A DNA stretch of 64,000 bases, taken from NCBI RefSeq assembly GCF_008831285.2, contig NC_045148.1, positions 14,426,802-14,490,801 of the forward strand, in the 5' to 3' direction. Of the stretch, positions 46,601-56,441 are shown in pieces; position 1 is the stretch's first letter, and each line of letters opens with the position of its first letter. Source of the DNA: Nymphaea colorata (Eukaryota > Streptophyta > Magnoliopsida > Nymphaeales > Nymphaeaceae). A program made the position numbers and the translations under genes. The notes under the pieces were generated by a model that ran no database searches, was not told the DNA's origin, and saw only the letters and a program-made list of their open reading frames with translations.

Positions 46601-48549
46601 GTGATGCACGTGCTGGAGACGTTATTGGAGAAATAGGAGTTTTATGTTACAGGCCTCAATTATTTACAGTTCGTACAAGGAGACTTTGCCAGCTTTTACG
46701 GATGAATCGTACCACGTTCCTGAATATAGTTCAGTCTAATGCTGGAGATGGAACCATAATCCTACGTAATTTTTTGCAGGTCTGTAAGATCAAAATTTGT
46801 ATTTATGACATGATACTTGCTGTAACAATTTTGTATCACTAAACATTGGGAGTCTCTGTGTGGTTCCTTTCACCAAAAACACTAGGTGAAGCTTTTGCAT
46901 GTTAAGGAGTGATTGTTGTTAGGTTTGTTTCGGCCTTTCAGGCGCTGATATTTCTAGAACGTAACTAGTTTGTCTAATTGAAGAAAATTTGTACATACAT
47001 GCTTGTAGTGCATGTAATTTCTCTTCTTGAATTTGGGAAACATGCTTTTATGTTATTAATTCCTTACTTCTTTGTTGGACAGCACTTGAAAGAAAGTGAT
47101 GATCCAGTGATGCAAGGAGTTCTAGCAGAGACTGAGACTATGCTAAAGAGAGGAAGAATGCATTTGCCTCTCAACCTTTGTTTTGCTGCACAAAGAGGAG
47201 ATGACTCGCTGTTGAAACAACTGTTACAAAGTGGATTGGACCCAAATGAAGCTGACATAAGTGGGAAAACAGCACTGGTTAGTAAATTTATTTATCCTTA
47301 GATGTTAGGAGTTGATTAAATGTGATTATCAGTATATTGGTAACCTCTTGGCATTAGTCTTGTCTATTACAAATATAAATTTTCTCTTTCTGTGATCAGC
47401 ATATAGCAGCAGCTGATGGAAATGAAAAATGTGTTCAAGTTCTAATTGATCATAACGCAGACGTTAACATCCGAGGTACAATATCAGTGTCCAAGTCACT
47501 GACTTTTGTTGCCAAATGTTTCAAAATTATCTTCATTTGACTAGCACAAGTTTCCCAAGGCTTCTGGTTGTTTTGAGTTGGTTAATAATGTAATATTTCA
47601 GCACTCTTTTCTGCTAGATGTAGCCTTTTGTGATCTACTACTGAAGTTCAGCTTTTTATCCTTGCAAACAGATTTGGATGGAAGTGTACCACTATGGGAA
47701 TCAATAGTTTCAGGACATGATGCAGTGAGCAAGCTGTTATTTGAAAATGGTGCAAATCTACAACCTGGTGACATGGCCAACTTTGCTTGTGTTGCTGCTG
47801 AGCGCAGCAGTATTCAGATGCTGAAGGACATAGTGCATTATGGCGGTGACGTAACAATTGCAAGGAGCAATGGGACAACTGCACTTCATGTGGCTGTCTG
47901 TGAAGGGAATGTTGATGCTGTCAAGTTTCTTGTGGACCATGGTGCTGACATTAAGAAGCCAGATCAACAAGGTTGGACCCCAGTTGCACTGGCAGAGCAG
48001 CAATGCCATGAAGAGATAAAGGCTGTATTCAGCTCCATGGGAGGGAGCTGCCTTACTAAGACAGGATCCGATTCTCATTTATTGGCACCAAAGCTGGCTC
48101 CTCCTACACTGAAGAATGCCAGTAGCATGCCTAACCCACTCTTCCTCCGGCCTTCATTTACAGTTGATCAACATAGGCGAGAATCAGACAACTTTCGGAA
48201 TTCACTCTTTGGTATCCTGTCTTTGGCACATGATTTTGGTAAAAGAGTGGGTCCAATGTCTCTTGAAGATCAGAAGAATGGCACAATAGGAGGTGAGGTC
48301 ATCGCTAAGAGAGTGACGATACATGGTCTCCAAACAGGCCATAATGGTGGGAAGCTTATTTGGCTGCCTGGGACAATGGAAGAGCTACTTCATATTGGTG
48401 CCGAGAAGTTTGGTTTTTTGTCTACACGGGTCCTAACTGTAGATAAAGCTGATATTGATGACATAAGCTTAATAAGGGATGGAGATCATTTGTTTCTAGT
48501 CGAAGATGGGAAGTCAACTGTTTCTAAAGAAGAGACAGGAGAGTTGTAA
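37580..48549 (+). CDS. AKT1: AKT1-like Shaker-type potassium channel, 11 exons
   Basis: Voltage-gated inward K+ channel of the plasma membrane; in Arabidopsis AKT1 mediates root K+ uptake and is activated by CBL1/9-CIPK23. Exons: 37580-37734, 38413-38778, 39878-39935, 45312-45629, 45748-45993, 46084-46182, 46277-46309, 46594-46779, 47083-47277, 47400-47475, 47672-48549; phases all join, giving 869 codons. Visible: conserved [11 protein letters not shown]-terminus; S1-S3; basic S4 (RLWRLRR, about residue 165); pore [13 protein letters not shown] (GYGD 252-255); S6; cyclic-nucleotide-binding domain (about 382-480, [11 protein letters not shown]); ankyrin repeats (about 500-650); and C-terminal KHA domain (about 791-869). 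Length fits AKT1 (857 in Arabidopsis). Intron 7 uses a GC donor. Intron 3 holds a 5.3-kb copia element in the same orientation. The start is chosen because it leads directly into the family N-terminus. No coding lesion seen; AKT1 rather than AKT6-like is inferred. Confidence 0.93.
39992..40277 (+). repeat. 5' LTR of AKT1-intron copia element
   Basis: 286 bp, TGTTAGAATATG...TTTCTACA. CTTTATATTG near 40100 is a candidate TATA region. It is followed immediately by the initiator-Met PBS. Confidence 0.95.
40678..44988 (+). CDS. Copia gag-pol polyprotein, uninterrupted
   Basis: 1436 codons make the capsid and all replication enzymes of the element. Domains: gag with a retrotransposon capsid region (about residues 30-230); zinc knuckle [14 protein letters not shown] near 250; aspartic protease [10 protein letters not shown] near 353; GAG-pre-integrase WHERLGHLP and CEVCQLAKH (about 490-530); integrase with [24 protein letters not shown] and QNGIAERKN, so the D, D and E residues are all present (about 545-650); reverse transcriptase with [32 protein letters not shown] and [11 protein letters not shown] (about 970-1200); and RNase H with [25 protein letters not shown] and YCDNKSA (about 1275-1400). 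No motif is visibly mutated. The preceding GTG at 40675 is not needed as start; ATG 40678 is the first good one. Confidence 0.94.
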   Translation: MAEAMGTQKDAVLDTGSASKTENVPLQVTSIRLTKDNYLSWSAALEIGITSRGRLSYITGDKPAPIKSDPQWATWALEDSQVKVWIISSVSSDIQPLILRKPTSFDMWTVLAKMYGRKKRHLRTYQIKRSIYSLTQGDLSVAAFYAALKTKWEELDYHVTDEWTCGSDHSLYWEKEWMDRTFLFLGGLRDEFESIRSQILNGDEIPGIEEVYARVESEEQRRQVMHLDTGHGPSAFVSRASGTGQRPARHCTHCHKLGHSVDFCWDLHPEKRLVRGRPPSGKRSSSVSDSSQSNSSSGAKSKLSPAQLKELQAYISRLSTTPEESSTSEGAQLAQALVASTDQGNPPLGDWIVDSGATHHMTGDSKLFQEYRLSSGKQRVSMADGSSISVAGKGSLSLLNKYRLHNALHVPNIPVNLLSVSSITKELNCNLIFSADHCSLQDLVTGKKIGIGSVTDGLYRLPVQVASALISATSGHLSGVNDRSTVLRWHERLGHLPFQLIKKLFPHLFASVSIDSFACEVCQLAKHVRASYPISLNKTTHPFALVHSDVWGPSGVPTCGGCHYFLTLIDDYSRCTFVYLLRERSEVPAVVKNFVAFVETQFHTTVQAFRTDNAREYVSQSLDEFLKGKGIVHETSCSYTPPQNGIAERKNRHLLNVTRAIMFQRHVPKRYWGDALLTSAHLINRMPTRVLDGQSPYSTLWPTQNPWPLTPRVFGCSCFVHNHSPTLKKLDPRSIKGVFLGYSSTQKGYKCVDPTTSKVYVSRDVTFHEHESYFSANPLQGECLGNKGEEYSSNQLIQFMEFLDYKVSPSVIDTVTVSNEKGSHMEGVTVDAQPIVARDHLFGQVYVRKEKATVEDVGDEDRTNPNPVISPDDPSPSNEELPIAVRKGTRSCTSHPIQRFVSYAKLSTNYKCFITTLSKVVIPRSVDDVKDDPKWLHAMTEEMGALAKNKTWEVVDIPKGTHLVGSKWVYNVKYKPDGTVDRYKARLVAKGFSQKYGIDYLETFAPVAKLKTVRVILALAVHRKWRMDQLDVKNAFLNGHLEEEVYMSMPPGYVQEGKCCHLKKALYGLKQSPRAWFERLRIVMKSTGYKQGNGDHTLFIKQRGGLVSLLLVYVDDMIVTGSDEEENRKMKERLSKEFDLKDLGKLRYFLGIEIARSETGLVMNQRKYTLDLLKETGKLGCRPYLTPIESGTKISIKTGTILDEEGKGRYQRLVGKLIYLTLTRPDITYAVNVLSQFMHAPTDCHWKSAERVLGYLKNDPGKGLLYTRQDKLTIEGYSDADWAGCTDTRRSTTGYCIFLGGNLVVWRSKRQEVCSRSSAEAEYRAVAMGVTEMLWLKILLTDIGVELGDKMKMYCDNKSAINLANNPVLHDRTKHVEIDRHFIRERIDSKELILPYMKSEDQVADVLTKGLCTSSFEKNVSKLGMFDMYAKLEGEC
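44983..45268 (+). repeat. 3' LTR of AKT1-intron copia element
   Basis: 286 bp, no difference from the 5' LTR found by eye. The polyprotein stop codon TAG (44986-44988) lies inside its first six bases. Confidence 0.95.
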
Positions 48550-51067
48550 CTTTTATCTGCCAATCTCTTAACCCACAGTTGAGATAGGTTTGCTCACAGG
48601 TGCTCAAAGGATGACATGAATGTCAGACAAGGTTCATTCCAGAGCTAATTCACAGTTGTTGGAGTTCCCGAGCCATAAAGAGGGGTTGCTATGATCATAG
48701 TTGACTGGTCGTGCTTTTAGAGATCTTTGTATTAAATAAAGTAAGGATACCGCCAGTTCTAGCAGCTTCTGGAATCATGTTTACATGTGAGCATCACATT
48801 CCCAGCTTAAGGAAATTGCTTATTGCCATAGCATCAATGGCCTCTCAGTTGTGTACATTTCCAGTGAAAGCATCAAATCTGCAAATTCCAACAAAATTTT
48901 TGAAGTTTCAATATGCGAGTTGTGAATAAGGGTGAACATTTGATTACTGGTTGTTTAATCGCCTCTCAAATTTTCTATTCCAATGAAAGCGACAAAGAGA
49001 CAACTCCTATCACAATTTTGGATTTTCAATATTTGCAGACTTCACTACAAATTGTGGCATATTGACACAGAGCTATTAGTGTGTTTTTTCCTTATTTGTG
49101 ATCTTTTATTGCAGGTTTGGATCTTGCAATTGGATCCGGGATCCAAACCCATTATGTTAGTCTGCAGCCCTATTTAAAGGGCACATTTTCCCTTTTTGAG
49201 TCTAGCATGTGATTAAGAAACCTTAATTTCAATAAGTTCAATTATTCTTTCTTTTCCAGTTCTTGTTCCTGTTTATTTTCGTCCGTTCTTTGCTTTTTTA
49301 TTATTCTTCTGTGTGATTTCTGCAGAGGTTAGTGTTAACCCTCTGCACCACGTCTGCCACGGTCTCTGGCTAGAAGCTGTGGTGGATAAGCGCATAAAAC
49401 TTTTGATAGAGGTTTGAAATATTTGCATGAAGTTGGACCAATATTTTGGGAGAGAGAGAGAGAGACATTTGCACTATAAGTAATCAGTCCTCACTTCCTT
49501 TTTGTCCTTCTCACTCTTGCTTTCTCATCCTTTCTTTCTGCACTCTCTCTTCTGTGATTCCTCTTTTTCAAGAAGAAGAAAAAGAAGCTACAAACAGTTT
49601 TGGTGCATAGAGGTGTAAGGCCTGTAGTCCTGGGGAGGAATGATTTGATTTGAACCTCCAGATTTATGTCCCTGCTCTTCAACATGTGTTTGTCTCGTTT
49701 GGGTCTTGAAAGTTCGTGACCTTGCAGGTAAGCATTGCCCTGCAGGCTGTTTCCCTATATCCGGAGGTTTGTCTCTGCGGCTGAGTTGTGGGGGGAGTGG
49801 AATTCAATATTGTTTTGGTGATCTGTGAGATTCTGGCAGAGTTTAAGGGAATTGATTGATTTGTTGCTGGTTTGGCTTACTCTCCATGTGGAAAGTGAAG
49901 GTGCGTGATTTGCTTGGTTACTCAATGAACACAAGCTAATTTTCTCATTTCCTTTTTCAGCTCTTATTTTCAGCACAATCATAAGGAGCTTACTTGGTAG
50001 GATTGTTCCTATAGAGGCGATGTATTTGATTTATTTGTACTTCCAATGTTGGGTTTCTGAAGCTTGTTTACTGGTCTTCTGCTACAACTTTACCATATGA
50101 GCCTAATGTAACACCAAGGCTCAGTTAACCTGCCATATTCAGAGATAGTCGTCAGCTGAAAAACCCTGCAATTTGAATCAAAGAAAAATAATTGATGAGA
50201 TCATCCTCTATAAAAATGTAAAGCGCCTGTTGTTTTCCATGATGTTCACCACCTGCCTTCTTCAAAAAATATGAACCTTCATCAAGTGATTCAAGGAGCA
50301 ACCACACTAAATGTAGCCTTGATGCCTTGTCGTATCCTTGTGAAGAATCTAACAGCAGCTGGAATGTATATGGAAAAGATTGCAGACTTTGATTAATTCT
50401 TTTGAGAAAATGCAGGTTCAATACCTTGAACAACAAGTTAGCTATAGTTCGTGATTGTCTGAATTCATTTTTGTCCTTCCCAAGATTACCATGGGATAAA
50501 AATCAACATTGCAAGCAGATGTGCAAGACATTCTTGTCTGTTGTTGCGTAGTTAATCAACCTGTCTCAGGAAGAGTTACCATCACTATAGTATATATTAT
50601 CATAATCAATCAATATACTTTCTTTCAAATTGTTCTACCATTTATGACGTCCTTTTCAGGTGAACATCAAAAGAGGCTTTGACGATTCTTTTCTCACATC
50701 CTTACTGATATATTCCACTGTTTCTCTCCTTGTACAGTTAATTCATTCAATTGCCATAAGTATTTTATTTAAACTGTTCATTCAGCAAGCCAAATTGCTT
50801 GAAACTTGATTTAGGAAACCTAAACTATGTAAGACATTGACCATTATTGCCATCATTTTAAAGCAAATGCACAAATAGAACATGCTGCTTGAACAGAGGG
50901 TGCTCGCAGAAGGTGAATATAATGGTATACTGTATGAAGCAAATTTGGTCAAAGTTGAGGTTGGATCCTCTCATAGTGGAGGCTACTCTGGACGTTACGT
51001 TCAGATTTTTACATGGAGATAACTAGTCTGTGCAAAATTGCTCTAGGTGAGTACAGTAACAGGCCTA

Positions 51068-51125
51068 GCAACTTCTCTCACCTAGCAATGAGATAAGCAA
51101 CTTCTCTCACCTAGCAATGAGATAT
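51068..51125. repeat. 29-bp tandem duplication
   Basis: GCAACTTCTCTCACCTAGCA begins at 51068 and again at 51097, with essentially no divergence. Confidence 0.95.
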
Positions 51126-51483
51126 ATGAGAACCATAAAAAATGGGGGAGGTTTTAATGGTTAGTGCTCAGACTGAAGAGAAGTTCCATATCGTAGAAAT
51201 AATTGATAGAAGGAGAGGGACTTAAAATAACAGAAAAATCAGTTGAAATACTAGGCCGAGTGGGTAAGTACACGGTGCAACCTCTATCAGCAGTTCCATT
51301 GTGATAGCCCTAAGGAAATAACAGAAGGATCAGCGTGTTTCCTGCACAGCTTCAATCCAGTCACTCTTTACAAGAAACTGACAAGAGATACAGGAAATCA
51401 GACAAGATATTGAACATTTTCTACTGAGGCGTCACCCACTTTGGAGGACGCCTAAATGTCATCTAAACAGTTGACATCATTTA

Positions 51484-51662
51484 GTCGTTGAATCTACATT
51501 TCAGATTTCACTGGCAAGAACTTTCAAGAGGATGCCACAGTTTCAAAGACGTCAACTAAAAAAAATTGTGGTTTCATTCTGTGACGAAACATTTTCAAAA
51601 TATTCTGTTTCATAATCGTTGAATCTACATTTCACTTGCAAGAACTTCCAAAAGGATGCCAT
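51484..51662. repeat. Spaced direct repeat of about 50 bp
   Basis: TCGTTGAATCTACATTTCA...GGATGCCA occurs at 51484-51536 and, with small changes and a short deletion, at 51617-51662. Confidence 0.8.
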
Positions 51663-52031
51663 TCACCATCTCAATAAGCTGGAATGTTTAACCCAATTTC
51701 TTCTGACAAGATATGGCAAAACAAAAGCAAACAATTTTGTTGGAGATTCAGGACATGACAATATACTGAAGCATCATGGAAACCAAGGAACTCTTTTAAT
51801 GACATTTCTGACAGAATACATCCATTGGATCACACTAGAATTGGGGACCCTGAGTTTTCTAATTTCCATCATGGTCTCACTGAACTTCCATGATTTCCAT
51901 CTTTTTTCATACAGGAAAAAGAATACGGTATAAAGGATTTTCCACTTGGATGTTTGTTGCTAAATTCAAACTTGTTTGCCTCAAAGGGACAGCATCATTG
52001 GTTGGGCAGGCAGTTGTGTAGAGGGCAGGTC

Positions 52032-52157
52032 ATTTGTTCAATTCCCATGAATGTTATTTCACTACATTCTAAACGGTGGCATCGGGATACTCTATTTGTT
52101 CAATTCCCATGAATGTTATTTCACTACATTCTAAACGGTGGCATCGGGATACTCTAA
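52032..52157. repeat. 62-bp tandem duplication
   Basis: ATTTGTTCAATTCCCATGAA begins at 52032 and 52094; both units end in GGCATCGGGATACTCTA. Confidence 0.95.
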
Positions 52158-52240
52158 TTGATGGGTAGACCAAACGTCATCCGGGTCTCCATGCAGTCAG
52201 GCCCTTGTGAATAAAGAAGCTTTTGACCCCTTTACCAGGA

Positions 52241-52452
52241 GGTAGATTGTTAAACCTCCAACCCAGAACATGAAACTTGTTTGCTGAAATTGTGTTTCAG
52301 ATCTCACGAGTCTAAACTAACTTCAAGATATTAAAAACAACATGGTAGCTTGTTAAACCTCCAACCCAGAACATGAAACTTGTTTGCTGAAATTGTGTTT
52401 CAGATCTCACGAGTCTAAACTAACTTCAAGATATTAAAAACAACATGGTAGC
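52241..52452. repeat. 103-bp tandem duplication
   Basis: Units begin at 52241 and 52344 (GGTAGATTGTTAAACC and GGTAGCTTGTTAAACC) and run to AACAACATGGTAGCT. Confidence 0.95.
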
Positions 52453-52794
52453 TCTTTGGGCTAAGATCCCATCGGGATCCAAAAACATTCAAGTGGTATT
52501 CGGTATGTCACAAAGGTAAAAGTAGTAAAAATTAATGATTCTGTTGAAGGGGATCTTGGCAAAAATAACAGACTGATATGTAATGAAATAATACTTGAAA
52601 TATCTAACCAATAAGCAGGAAAAGAAAAGTATGCATATCGACTTAATACTAGAGGATATCAGTCACCTAGCCATTCTTATAAGACAATTTTTGCTAGGTG
52701 TTATGGATGGAACTAGCCATTTCAACAACCATAGTCACAAAAGAATGTGAAATTGTAGTCATGCTTTGCATTCAGTACCTTATCTCACTGTAGA

Positions 52795-55352
52795 TTATAA
52801 CCTGTACTCATTAATACGCATCCATTTCGTTGACGACCACTTGTTTCCCTTAATCACAGGGCAACCACCTGTAATGTGCAAACAAAAATTCAAGTCAACA
52901 CCCAAAGCCACTCAGTTTAAATGATCCCAAAAAAATGACATATTCTGACAATTATAGCCAATGAAACTGCTTAAGCAACGGACCCAAATTTCTTCACTTG
53001 CTCACAAATTCAGTCCATTAAGGGAGTGGTGAAGTTCTGGACAAGTAAATTGCAAGCAAAGGAACAAGGAATTTATACAGAACACCAAAATGGCAAAATG
53101 TAAAAATGACTCACTGTGCAAACTCAGTGGATCAAGTGTAGCATCAGGCTTCATGCTCCAGAAAAGCAATGCATCTCCTTTCTTTGGCCTGACTGAAAGT
53201 CCAGTTTTTCCACATTCAGATAACTCGTCCCAGTAGGGAATCAAACTGCTATTTACTTTTACAGAAGGAAAAACAGTCTCTCCACCTTCTTCAACGTCTG
53301 TGCTGTAATATTGAGAAAGAAACAAGTGCTATTATTCACACAATTATACAAACATCAAATAATAAACACATTTCAAATAGATGAACATCAATTCTCAATT
53401 TCATACAGGTACATAAGAACAGTCGCGATCCTTTGGCCACCATTCTTGGTGTTGAATTCATCGAGGAAGTAGTCAAAATGAGGTTCATATTTCTGTCCAA
53501 CCTCGTAATGAAGAACTTGAAGCCCTTCTCCATGTTCTGAAAATAACAAACTTCACACCAATTAGTTGAGAAATAGGTGTAAGAGACGGGGGAAGGGAAT
53601 TCTCATGAAAGGAAAATTTTGCCTTGAAAGAAAATTTTAAACCAATGTTATGGTTAACCATCAAAGCAATAAATCCCAAACTGAATGTCAAAAGAATAAC
53701 ATAAAAGTGCACACAAAGTCTATGCAGCAAAGATTGACTACACTAGATGCTCATTAAAGATGTGGGGCAACCATTTTAAGCATGCACAGCGCCATCACTG
53801 GCAGATAATATTTTATCTGATTAGGTTCCTCATTTTCATGGCACCCAATGCTTTTGCCTGAAGCAGGGTGATAGGCACCAGGCATGAGATTATGGATCGG
53901 GTCCCTGTGAGACTGATCCACTAGTGCTTGTAAATAAGGTCGATGTACCTAAGTTGGGGATTATCACAGGTATTGATTGTTTAGCCCTCTGGTGAGGGAG
54001 AACCCTAAGCAGCGATTAGGGCTGAGTGTGCATGTTTTTCTTGGGGTTTCTCTTGTAAGGGATTACCAAGTTAGCGGTGGCTACATCAGGGAGACTCTGT
54101 ATTTCTGTAACCAGATGCTCATCATGGGAAACAGAAGTTATAAAGAAAGAAGAAGTATCCTACTTTAGAAATATTTGGCTCAGAATTACACACTTTGTTG
54201 AGGAGCACCGGCAATACATTTCCATCAAAAACGTCCCTCCTGGTTGTTGTCACGTGAATGGATACTCAAATCTGTGAATTCAACCAAAAATAAAGAAAGG
54301 AACTGCGTTGGTACCTGCTGTCTTTACTTTTGCCAGTTGCGCTGTCCACGACTGTTGATTTTCGCATGTGAGGCTTGGCGAGATTAACTAAGTAGTCACA
54401 CTCATCGTCTGTCTGACAAACAGAAGCATGAAAAGAATAATTCATGAGCAATTAACCAATCAACAAATACCGACTTTTCATAGCCATCTAAACCGAAATA
54501 GAGAATAGACGCGAAAAGGGCACCGTCAAATCAAAGTCACAGATGCTATAAAATTGATGACCGAGCCTATAATAAGAAGAAAAGCACGACTTGTATCATC
54601 ATATATCCGAAATATTCGATCTCACGCATACCGAACCGTGCAGTTGCAAAGCTTCAGGTTCTCCATGAAATACGCCCTAGCTGTGGTTGTATATCGTCTT
54701 CACATATATACAGAACCTCAAGGAGTAGACAGTTGGCACGCGGAATGGGATAAATATGAACTCGAACCAGATCAGAAAATGTTCGAGGGAAAAAAATGTT
54801 ACATTTCCCACTGCATTGAACCAGAGAATGAACTGCCAGAAACGTGGATCACATGCCCAGATGAGCATGGCATCAAATGAAGGAAGGAAGCAAACCACGT
54901 TTTGACTATGACTCAAATTTGAGCAAACGAAAGTGAAAGTTTTTGGAGTTGCTACAAATGATTTTACAATTGATATTGCGATCATATTACCAGGAAATTG
55001 TGATAGATAAAGGCTCTGGGCTCCCACGATAACACCTCCGTCCACTGCTTCCTTTCATTCTCCAACTCACTCTCTCTGAGAAACCACAAAAAGAAACGCC
55101 AGAGATGAGAGAGAGAGAGAGAGAGGCATACTGTCGACTTTGGAGGTCGGTCTGAAACTTGAGGGAGGTAAGATCGTAGACGTCATGGGGAGTCTTAGGA
55201 GCGGCGGTGTTGAGGGAGAGGATTCCCAGAGAGAGGAGGACAAGCAGAGCCATGGAGAAGTGCAAAAGGAAAGCAAGCAGCATTTGCCCCGAATTCCACC
55301 TCCGAAACGACGACCCCATCTTGGAATGGGAATTCTTCCCCGCTCTCGCCAT
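52795..55352 (-). CDS. P4H: Prolyl 4-hydroxylase; one internal exon not found
   Basis: An Fe(II)/2-oxoglutarate-dependent enzyme hydroxylating proline in cell-wall proteins, anchored in ER/Golgi membranes. Exons (high to low): 55352-55132, 55075-54991, 54412-54315, [gap], 53536-53407, 53302-53115, 52868-52795. The first encodes a basic N-terminus and one membrane segment (about residues 23-46). Then come WEPRAFIYHNFL, CDYLVNLAKPHM, EPHFDYFLDEFNTKNGGQR (iron His and Asp), VEEGGETVFP, GDALLFWSMKPDATLDP, and LHSGCPVIKGNKWSSTKW (distal His and the 2-oxoglutarate Lys). The family has about 33-36 residues between the third exon and 53536, but nothing like them appears in 53537-54314; that interval contains transposon-like DNA. 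Third exon and 53536 do not join in phase (2 then needing 1), so skipping shifts the frame. Probably disrupted. A copia element sits 60 bp upstream of the ATG. Confidence 0.85.
53537..54314. other. Enlarged intron region of P4H with possible inserted element
   Basis: About 780 bp separate the two flanking exons. The part around 53880-54160 (GGTCCCTGTGAGACTGATCC, CCCTCTGGTGAGGGAGAACC, GGGTTTCTCTTGTAAGGGAT) differs in character from the AT-rich flanks and resembles an LTR or other repeat, but clean ends and a TSD were not identified. The expected exon is not visible on the minus strand. Confidence 0.4.
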
Positions 55353-55412
55353 TCCGAACTCCTATCGCTGAACGATGACCAAATGACCAAATCGATCGCA
55401 CAGATCTCGATC

Positions 55413-55617
55413 TGTTTAAAAGATGTGCCTTATGGATAAGGTGGATAATCTTCTTTAAGTTCTTATCTAAAGCTAATCCTTGATCTTAGGCAACATTAGA
55501 GGTTTTTACTATATATATTGTGTAGTCTGACAATAATAAATCAACTTCTTCCTCTTCTCTCGTTTTCCTCTTTTCCCTCTTGTTCTCTTCTTTCACAATC
55601 TCTAACATGGTATCAGA
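55413..55617 (+). repeat. 5' LTR of copia element near P4H
   Basis: TG...CA, 205 bp. It contains CTATATATATTGTG, a probable TATA region. It lacks about 12 bp (AAGGCGGATAAG area) and about 24 bp (TGTATATCACC area) that are present in the 3' LTR. Confidence 0.92.
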
Positions 55618-56441
55618 GCAGATGAGCAATGGCATATGCTGTCTTTGCAGAAATTTCCAATCTGACAGACCAAGGAATCGTCACAGGCCAGAGGTAATCC
55701 CAGCCATCATCACAGGCCAGAGCGTTGTCTACTTCGATGATCATTCCCCTTCATAGTGCCCAAAGGGCATCCTTGGGTCGTTCGACTGGAACCAACGCCT
55801 GAGTGGGCAAGAATCGAGGAAACTTGGGCATCCTTCTTCCTGTGCGACTGAACAGGGGCAAAACCAGACTTCCGCCCTCCGATCATCTGCTTGCCGCTGT
55901 TTCCACTAGAGTTCATTCGCCATGAAATTGCTCAAGCAATGTCTCCGGTGAGTGGCGGTTTCAACAGACATGAGCTCGACCTGTGTGGTGGTCGGTACCC
56001 GCCGAAATAGCCCGATTTCTGGCCTCCTGTCCTGTTATTGCCTGTTTGGGCGTTGGTAGCTTCGTCAATCGCTAGCGACAATTCCAGCGATCGACGGCGT
56101 TCTTGGCGCACAGACTGGCACTCCAGCCTAAGGCGACCGTGCTGGATCCTGAGCCGGCCGGAATTGAAGTTTCTTCTGGCGGTTCCTGTTTTGCTGCAGG
56201 CCTCCTATTGCAGCGCCTTCTAGTGGAGAGTCCTGTTCCACTTCTCGATCAGAAAAACATCTTGTTCTAGAATTCTTTCTTCTGAACAGGGAAGTGATGT
56301 TCTGGTTTCTATTCTGCAACACTCGGTGACGTCCGAGTTTCTCCGGCTTGAGGTGCAGGCGACCCGCGTTGCTGCTGCTGCATCGCTGTTGTTGTGGCAA
56401 CGATAGCTGCGACTGCAGAGAACCTCACAGGTTTGGGGAAG

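Larger units (their letters stand above)
48550..52794. other. AKT1 3' UTR and gene-free interval with tandem duplications
   Basis: The first about 220 bp match the 3' UTR of the inverted fragment at 5398-5600 and are therefore UTR. Beyond that no gene is supported. An LTR-like stretch with CCCTATTTAAAGGGC (about 49168) and an AATAAG tail might be a solo LTR. A 94-codon minus-strand frame at 50152-50436 is open but unrecognised. A tRNA-like phrase (AGGTCATTTGTTCAATTCCC, about 52026) suggests a SINE head. Four short duplications are listed separately. Confidence 0.45.

Noticed and set aside
50152-50436. 94-codon minus-strand frame between AKT1 and P4H
   Set aside because: Reasonably protein-like composition, but no recognisable family, no neighbouring exon and no start context; kept only as a remark in the interval entry.
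51250-51300. tRNA-like phrase GGCCGAGTGGGTAAG
   Set aside because: Resembles an A box, but no matching B box or cloverleaf was found; not a tRNA gene.
51990-52260. Possible tRNA-derived SINE with GTTCAATTCC
   Set aside because: A and B box-like words are about the right distance apart, but tail, ends and TSD are obscured by the 62-bp and 103-bp duplications.
54554-54880. 108-codon plus-strand frame inside a P4H intron
   Set aside because: Antisense to the gene, no known domain, and no splice or promoter evidence.
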